Source: Nereocystis luetkeana
Taxonomy: Eukaryota; Sar; Phaeophyceae; Laminariales; Laminariaceae
DNA: 64,000 bases
Direction: 5' to 3'
Assembly: GCA_031213475.1 (NCBI GenBank)
Contig: JARUPZ010000021.1
Location: forward strand, 7,819,420-7,883,419
Every line of letters begins with the position of its first letter. Within the stretch, counting starts at the first letter, position 1. The notes under the pieces are model-generated. The model saw only the letters and a program-made list of their open reading frames with translations. It did not search any database and was not told the origin of the DNA. This document shows positions 56,733-64,000 of this stretch, piece by piece. A program made the translations under genes and the position numbers.

Positions 56733-57450
56733 TACCTGGCGCAAGCGCTTTTTTGTTTCCGGGACGTCAGTCATGTCTAGCACCGAGTAGGAAGGTTGCG
56801 AAGATTTCTGCGGTGGTTTATGTTGGTCTTTTGAGGAGATGGGGTATAAGGCTTTGCTGCGACCGCTTTTCGAAAATAAGTGTCCATTACCGAATGCTGC
56901 ATCGACTGGGTGGTTCGCCCGCCAGGGGGGGGGGTCAGGAGCTAGTGGTCGGTGTTGCGGTTATTTTACTACTAAAATATTTTAGGATGGGTTGTTTTCA
57001 TGAGCCGCTTTACCTGGCCTCTGATGTATCCCACACCCACACCGAGTATGGAGGATGACGTGAATACCGCGGTGGTTGGTACTACTGTAGTCCATATGTG
57101 GAGATGGGATTTTATTTTGTTGTGGTGAGCGCGTCTCGGAACCGGCGTCCTGCACCGAATGCTGCATCGACTGGGTGGCTCATCTGGCGGACTCAAGCAA
57201 TTCGCTAGGTTAACCACGGGAGGCTACTGTGATGGGGTTTTCCGAAGCGCAGTTTTACCAGGCATTGGGTCTATATTTTGTGTGTGCTCTTTAAGTGTCT
57301 AGGACCGAGTAGGGACGCTTCTTGTATTACTGCGGTGGTTGATCCTGGTCTACGGAGAGATGGGGTTTCATAATACAGTAGGTGGCGATCGCTCATCATT
57401 AAAAGTGTACCGTCCCGAACTAAATGCCGCATTTGACTGGGTGTTCGCCT
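56733..57450. repeat. Three degenerate tandem units of about 260 bp
   Basis: Each unit shows, in order, TTTACC(A/T)GGC, CACCGAGTAxG or GACCGAGTAGG, TGCGGTGGTT, GAGATGGG and AATGCYGCATYGACTGGGTG (about 56,890, 57,157 and 57,423). Similarity is moderate. No coding role is evident. Confidence 0.65.
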
Positions 57451-59570
57451 GCCCGGAGTACGAAGAGGACAGGAATTTGTGGTGTAATAATACAACACTC
57501 GTGTGTACCAAAATGTATGGAGTGCTATCGAATCTCATTCGTGGGCAAAGAGTCTGTAATGCAACTCAGAATCCGGCCCATGTATGATGCGTGTGTGAGA
57601 CCAAATAGATGGTTCGTGGGGATGTCCTAGATACAAGGCTTGCGCCCCAACTTTCGTTTCCTCGGACAAGGCGGCATCAATGTTTTAAAGAGAGACGCTC
57701 CACTCTCCTCGCTCCCTGCTAGATGACAATGAAAGCAGTCCCCGCCAGTAACGTTGATTTCCTGTTAATCGATGGCCATTCAGTGCAGTAGCATAACTGT
57801 CTTGCTGCATGACCTCACATAGCGCGATCGCAGTGTATGGCTGACAATGCTGTTAGCATGCATGCGCATGGATGGTTGTCGTCAAGATTACGATGAACTT
57901 CCTCCTGCACAGAGGTAAGATCGCCCTCGTGGTTGTGGTTATTCCGGTTCGGGAAGAAGGGATCCATGACTCCAGCATGACGTCCAAACGATTACAACCT
58001 TCCTCGAAGTCGGCAAGAACATTGTTCATTGTGGAGTTTGGTTTGAGCCCGCAAACCAAGTGGCAGGACCGAGCATTCCGCTACTCGAAGCGTCGACGAA
58101 GTGGCATGGTGGTAGGCGCAGACAACAAGAATAAAAAACGGTTGGTTCGCAGACAACTGGTTCAGCTGACGGCCTCTAGGCAGACTACCTGGGGCAGTGT
58201 ATTGGTTTTGCGAGTTGAATATCGGCTAGCTAACCGGGCTTAGTCGCCCCACCACCGGCGGCGAGAGAGCCGTTCTGACGATGCGGGCAGAGGTCAAACA
58301 GACACGCCTCTTGGTTTCACGTTCCCTACTGCTACGGCCATCGATGCAGAAAACGAAGAGGAAACGACAAATGGAACGTGCAGTGATGGGTGTGACGATC
58401 TTGTTTGCTTTTATCTTCGCGCAGGCGCATCATAGGACATTTTCGTTTTCAAGGTGTGTACATCATTATTTTTCACTTGGGCACAGGGTAAATAAAGGAA
58501 GCTCGCATCCAAGGTTTCATCGCCGAACCAAAACAATTGTAAGCTCAAGATGAACGACAAAAGCACCCGTCGGGCTTCGACGCCCATTTCATCGAGTCTT
58601 CAGCCTCAATGCCCTGTGAGCGCGCGGTTAGTCGCGTGCACCTATTCGTGATCACATGATCGAAGGATGCAATGCCTCCGGGCGCTCATCTAGACTCGCC
58701 AGCAGCAGAATAATTTGCTGCGGCAGCGTCGGCAGAGACCGTGGCATCATTGGATGAAGTGGCTTTTCCATCGTGGCTCCTTCTTATATCTCCTGTCTCC
58801 AATCCAAAATGTATTCTGACGGGCTTCCGCGAATATAACATGGATGACGGTTTGTGCAGCCGGTGGCATCATAGAATGGCTCGAGGAAACTTGTGCGCCG
58901 TGATGGCGGAGTAGCCTTCTATCTCACATTTTGTTTCAAGATATAAATGTATCGTGATGGTCTTCTGTATTATGACAACAATATTCAATATAAATGTATC
59001 CGAGAGCGATGTTCTGAGTTCGCTGGTTCTATTCCTTTGTGAGGTCGCAAATAGTGGGAGTTGACAAGAGTGACGAGAGAGACCAACCGGCACACGCATA
59101 AGCGGCACCCTAGCAGGCAAGGTTTGGCTCCATCGTACTGACCGTCTGCGTGCTGGCTATCGGTATTACTCGTGGTCGTACAGGGTGAGGATATGGGGTA
59201 TTCGTCTTGGTTTGTATAGGGCAATCAACATCCAGCAACATTTATGTTTTGCGTTGTTGGTAGTGAGGCACCAGACGCTTCCACGGCCTACGATTACTAG
59301 AAGAGTGGGAATGACGAACGTGACACATCTACGGCAGTGGTCAAGCTAGTGTGTTCGCGGTTGTGTTATTGTCATGAATGCGATGTTGTCGTTCTCAGCC
59401 TCGTCATAGAGTACTAAGGACAGCTGTCTTGACAGATGGACACGAACAAGCGGCATGTGCTTGCAGCCGGCAGAGACACTGGGCACACAACAAGCAAGGG
59501 ACGATCCCGGGGACACAGAAACAACACTTCGGTTTCAAATGTAGTGCTACCAAGTTGTGAGGTCCCAGAC
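57451..59570. other. Unassigned DNA, no gene recognised
   Basis: A 123-codon plus frame (57,872-58,243) with a hydrophobic start and basic remainder is the longest candidate. It has no domain I recognise. Confidence 0.4.
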
Positions 59571-59762
59571 GAACAACGATGATGTTTCAGGTTTTAGTAT
59601 TATTCACCCGGCAGAGTAGGTACAGATGGAAGTGTGGTCACGGGGCTATCACGTACAAGAGAAGCAACCACCAAGTGATTCATAATGCCGATATACCGAA
59701 GTGTGATGAAACCGTCCAAAGAATAAACAAGCACATTCGAATAGACATACACTCCCTGCTTT
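59571..59762 (+). repeat. ~190-bp dispersed repeat, copy 1
   Basis: ACGATGATGTTTCAGGTTTT, CCCGGCAGAGTA, AGAAGCAACCAC, TTCATAAT and CAAGCACATTCGAA occur in the same order at 62,247-62,430. Confidence 0.8.
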
Positions 59763-60700
59763 TTCAGCAAAACAGCAATAACAATTCAAGAAAACCGAAC
59801 AAAACTCATTTCCATGGTCAAAAACCAACTAAACTATTTCAAGAGGAGACCAGTACCTTTCAAGCAAAAAAAAACTCCCTTCCGTATGAAACTATTGCAG
59901 ATCTCCTTTGCAACACTTCGATGCTGAAAAAAAAAAATCTAAAGCGATAGATGAAGGATATAACTCTCGCGAGGAACTCCCTTCCCCGGGACGAACGTCT
60001 CCCTGTGCCACATACTCCCGCCATAATTTATCAGATTTTAGCTGTAACACGCGAGACATCAAATATCGTTCCCTATGGAATTTGCCCGGCGCTTGCTATC
60101 CCCGAAACAATATCCGTTAGTTTCAGAACCAAAAAGAAAAACACTCCCTGTTCCTGGTTCAGTGCACTAAAAAATAGCTATCCTTGTTCCTTGAAAGTAT
60201 TCACCTTCCTGCTCGTGTACCGAAATTTTCATCACTCTCAATCATGAACAATCATATATACCCACAATATTTCATCTCCCAACTCGCGAACAAGATTAGT
60301 GCAATATTTCCATCTCCCATCAAGTTCGGAAAAAACATTGGTGTATGGTGAGAACACTCAATTGTTAGTATCCATTATTTTGCCATTCGACAATGTGCAG
60401 CATGATCTTCAACATGGATCACTCATAACTTTCCCGAAAGACTCAATTATCATGAATGCGCATACCCTCCCTTCTGCTGTCACCGCAAAGGCAAATCCTT
60501 GCAAGACCCAATACAATCCGAATCTTCCAACATCGCAGCATCTGCGAAACACCGCTCACCCACCACGTTATCCTTACTCGCCAATCCGACACAGCAAAAA
60601 AATATCAGTACCACCAGTCACCTTCTTCTGGTCCTGTTTATTCCACCTTTTAAGACTGCTTGATTTGAGCATAAAATTACATTTAAAAATCTAAGGCAAA
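59763..60700. other. Strand-asymmetric, G-poor stretch
   Basis: On the plus strand C is about two to three times as frequent as G over nearly 1 kb, with many A and C runs. Plus frames of up to 131 codons (60,299-60,694) are open, but this follows the composition. No domain is seen. Confidence 0.5.
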
Positions 60701-61390
60701 CAAAGGCTACGTATGTATACCGTCGAGTAGACGATAGTGTACCTCCGTACCGTTTACGACTTTCCCGGGATCCAATCGCAAGATAAAACTACCACTGCGA
60801 ACACCCACTACAGAGACTACGACGTAAATAACCCCCAGCTGACGAGATACCTGTCTATCCACTTCACGACCTTCCCGCAATAGAAATACACCCTTGATAC
60901 CAACCCCCTCCAAACCTTTGAAATATGCGATATTAACGTATACACCATGGTAGTATTTGTCCAGTTGCTCTTGTGGGCCTGCCCACACATCGAACACGGA
61001 GCCCAGCGAAGCGCAGTGGATGTATTCGGCAGAATTCTGAAGCATTTCTAACCAACACACAACGAATACGACTTTTCAACTACCGGGTGGGGGACGGGAG
61101 GGTATTGACCTATCTATGGTATATCATCCAGAAAAAGAACCAAACAAAACTTGCGTAAGTATCATCCAGTGTGAATCGTTGCCGCACATTTCATACGTAC
61201 CCATACGCACTACCAGGTACGAATCAGTTCACGAATTTCCACTCTCGTCGTAAAAAGAAACAAACTCCACTATTAACAGTGGATCGAAGACCCACCACTA
61301 CAAGTGCTGACGATATCCCTTCGCCCCGCGTGTTGCTGGACCCACAAAAGGATCCAGAGGACGATCCAACCACGCTTGCCCCATCCACGA
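60701..61390. other. Unassigned DNA
   Basis: A 117-codon minus frame (61,060-60,707) has no recognisable domain. An exact TACCAGGTA lies at 61,211-61,219. Confidence 0.35.
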
Positions 61391-61395
61391 ATCCC

Positions 61396-61485
61396 CACTG
61401 CTGCTGCTGCTGCTGCTACTGCTGACAATCCACGGCTGCTGCTGCTGCTGCTGACAATCCACGGCTGCTGCTGCTGCTGCTGTTC
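61396..61485. repeat. CTG runs in a ~30-bp minisatellite
   Basis: Three blocks of five or six CTG units are separated by ACAATCCACGG. Confidence 0.9.
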
Positions 61486-61910
61486 CTGACCTCCCGCTGC
61501 AGCTGTTCTGCTGCTGTTGCTATCGTCGTGTGCACGCGACTACTGTGTCACGCGACTTATTGGCGATGCAGACGTGTTCTCCTTCGTTACTAGTACTGCT
61601 ACAGTAGCCCCCGATTCCCCCTGAGTCCGCTCCCTCCACCCCTACCACACCGGGGTCGAGTGCGCGCATTTCGGACGAGGCTTTGCCGACCATGCCACAT
61701 GGGTGGCCAGGTGCAAACAGGCCTGGCTCACCGTGCGACTTCACGCAAAAATGTGCAAATATGTCTCCCATCCCCATAGGTCCTACCCCCACCGCCATCT
61801 CCCTGAGTGGGGTGCGCACGTAAAAAGACGCACGCCTTGTTATCCTCCGTGCCACTCCCCAAGGAGGTGCCTATGGTTTTGCTTCCGCCCCAAGGCTTTT
61901 TCTTCGCTAG

Positions 61911-62189
61911 TTAGAACGCCGGCATATCTCCAGCATACTCCAAAAGCACCAACCCAGCTTCCGCTCCCTTTTCCGCCGAGGGGTTATTTTCCGCGGAAAC
62001 GCCTTCACCCTCCCGGCTCCCGACGCCAACGTCGGAGTGTTCCGACGACCCCATCTGCGCTATCATCTTGAGGTTCTCGGCGTAATTCGACCGTCGACAC
62101 TCCTCTGCGTCTGCGACCGCCGGCTGCAGCCCCTCGAGGGCGAGGCCCTGCTCTAATACCATCGCCCGAAGATCTTCTAGATTTGTCAC
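61911..62189 (-). CDS. Possible small minus-strand protein, unknown
   Basis: 92 codons starting MTNLEDLRAMVLEQGLALEG, helix-rich and acidic, then GSSEHSDVGVGSREGEG. It lies in a GC-richer block (61,600-62,200). A second minus frame (61,855-61,520) follows after a gap. There is no domain and no certain splice site. It may be part of an unidentified element. Confidence 0.2.
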   Translation of the reverse strand: MTNLEDLRAMVLEQGLALEGLQPAVADAEECRRSNYAENLKMIAQMGSSEHSDVGVGSREGEGVSAENNPSAEKGAEAGLVLLEYAGDMPAF

Positions 62190-62246
62190 GCATGATCCTA
62201 TGTTCTCAACGTCGCGACTCTAGGGTGTTGATAAGTCCTAGGTGAA

Positions 62247-62430
62247 GAACGATGATGTTTCAGGTTTTAGTAATATTCTCCCGGCAGAGTACACACATAT
62301 GGGAGTAGCCATGCGGGTATGACGAACACCCACAGAAGCAACCACAAATAAGTTCATAATATTAAGCCACTATCCCGAATAGTCATGAAACCGTGAACAT
62401 ACTAATCAAGCACATTCGAACCTACCCGCC
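62247..62430 (+). repeat. ~190-bp dispersed repeat, copy 2
   Basis: Matches 59,571-59,762 in order. A second shared block, GTGACGAGAGAGACC with GGCACCCTAG, occurs at about 59,070 and 62,620. Confidence 0.78.
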
Positions 62431-63499
62431 GCAGGGCATCGCAGCGGCACGAACAACTGCGCCAGTACTACTCGTACCGGATTAGGATCGATTTCATTGA
62501 GGTAATCGGTTTTTGTGGTGCTAAATATTTTATTGTCATTGCCCTCGACGAAATGAGTGCGAGCGCTGTTCTCATCGGCTAGCTCGTCTTGTATGTGTGT
62601 CGAAGTTGGAGCTGATGAGGGTGACGAGAGAGACCCCCCGGCACCGGTACCGACGGCACCCTAGTAGGTGGGGTTTGTCTCATACTGAGATTCGCAAATC
62701 GAAACATTGTTCCTATCTATGCAGAAAAATTAGATTTACTGTGCACGCATAGATTCGAGCAAACGTCGAGACCAACTGCTGTTGTCGTTGTATGGTGCCG
62801 CGTATATATAGCCGCTAGGTGCGCTGCACTGCGCGTAGGACCAAAGCGTTAGAGCTAACTCTGACTGCCTTTTTTTGGTCTGGCGGCGGAGAGTCGTGCC
62901 GAGTGTTGCTTAAAAGTCAACTTGTCTTGAGATTTTGCACTTCACTATGTGACTGCTGCTGCTGCTGTGCCGCTGCCGTAAACTACCAGTGCATAACCAC
63001 CTAGCGTTGCGCGCCGAGTGCGCTTCCCCTGGTCTCTAGGCCCAAACCCGCGCCAGCCGACCGTAGTCTGGCCACGAGAGATACGTCGCCCGCTGACCAC
63101 GCGTTGGGCGCGAAGCGGCGACGCTATACAGCTGTGTCGCCATCCAACGCATAGATCGATCTGCTGCTGTTTATTGTTATGAAGAGCATCTTGCAGTCAG
63201 AGAGCTAAACATTTTTCGATACTAAAAGCGCGTCACCCAGGTGTAAGCCGCAAAATTATGTCTAGGATAATGCACAAACATTGCCTGGATGTTCACAGGT
63301 GGAAATAACAGCCGACTCTCTGGTTTTATGGGTATCCCTTTGCACCTCCTCATATACCAGGTATCACCCTATCACCTTGCACCTTCACGTCACTCATCAC
63401 CTCATCACCTTACACCTTCAACGTATTTGTTTATTGTGTACTTGATGTCATATCGTATGTTCGTATATGGTATGATGGTATTAAACGGTTTGATATAAT
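62431..63499. other. Unassigned DNA, no gene recognised
   Basis: No gene recognised. It contains a short CTG run (about 62,957) and a TCACCTTACACCTTCA-type short repeat at 63,365-63,420. An exact TACCAGGTA lies at 63,355-63,363. Confidence 0.4.
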
Positions 63500-63690
63500 A
63501 TTTTCAAATATCACGGTGCACTATATGGTATATGGTGGTGGTATGGTAAATGAGAGAAACACCGTATGCGGTATGTTGGCGGTAGGGTACGGGAAACACA
63601 TTGTCTATAGTATGGTATGTTGGCGGTATGGTATGATGGTACGTTGTCGTGGATGGTTTGTATGACTAAATGTGCCTGGTGGTATGGTAT
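63500..63690. repeat. Degenerate GGTATG-rich repeat
   Basis: Irregular units of GTATGGTAT, ATGTTGGCGGTATGGTA and TGGTGGTATGGTA run for nearly 200 bp. Confidence 0.7.
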
Positions 63691-64000
63691 ATGTTGTATA
63701 CAAGGTCTGTAAGCGTTCAATACATCGTACGAATATCAATAGTAACGACCTTGTAAATCGGCCATTGAAAAGTGTTCAAACATATCAGCTATGCGGACAG
63801 ACAGACATATATATGTGCAATTACCGATGCTGAGACTCAGTTTTTAACACTGAGAAAAATATGCCGTTTTCATCGGCAGGTGTACGTAAGATCAGTCTGC
63901 TGACAGCACATACCACTACCCTTTCAGCGGATTGATACCTACTACTTGTGGTTATATTCTGTATAACAGTTTCATGCCCCACCTTTATACCAATCAGAAT

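Overview
The window is eukaryotic: GT-AG introns, tRNA-derived SINEs, LINEs and retroelements with long reading frames are present, and there are no bacterial-type operons. The retroelement families and the cysteine-rich module (CSNG...CC...CGTCGG, then CC...C......PC) recall sequences I associate with heterokont algae and their relatives. A brown-alga-like or other stramenopile host is my best inference, but nothing here proves it. Gene density is very low and most of the window is transposon debris and simple repeats.

The one well-supported host gene lies at 45,413-53,863 (+). It has eleven exons and encodes a secreted protein of about 378 residues: a signal peptide followed by five copies of a two-part cysteine module. 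Each module is split over two exons, A with six cysteines and B with four. Introns inside a module are phase 0 and introns between modules are phase 1, so whole modules can be duplicated without breaking the frame. One B-A exon pair with its introns is a recent tandem duplication of about 1.1 kb. A SINE fragment sits in one duplicate and is absent from the matching site of the other.

Layout. 0-2 kb: no recognisable gene. 2.07-2.76 kb (+) and 2.76-4.33 kb (-): two LINE remnants meeting end to end. 4.4-11.2 kb: mostly unassigned, with microsatellites. 11.3-14.7 kb: CTG-rich tracts, two possible exons of an unknown zinc-binding-like protein, and one copy of a dispersed ~700 bp repeat. 15.1-16.5 kb: LINE tail, a 360 bp repeat fragment and a GC-rich decayed coding stretch. 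16.9-29.1 kb: a decayed tyrosine-recombinase (DIRS-like) retroelement with a Ty1/copia element (22,018-28,515; 370 bp LTRs, 5 bp target duplication) inserted in it, and a LINE inserted in turn in the copia element. 30.4-43.3 kb: a dense field of SINEs, LINE 3' ends and a ~360 bp repeat. 43.6-44.3 kb: an inverted-repeat, MITE-like unit. 45.4-53.9 kb: the cysteine-rich gene. 54-64 kb: unassigned sequence with tandem and dispersed repeats, a strand-asymmetric stretch and CTG tracts.

The 9-mer TACCWGGTA, which is palindromic around its centre, occurs about 18 times in this window, against roughly 0.5 expected by chance. It lies almost wholly in non-coding DNA, sometimes at the edges of short tandem duplications. 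I know of no described function. Apart from the cysteine-rich gene I could not assign any host gene with confidence.
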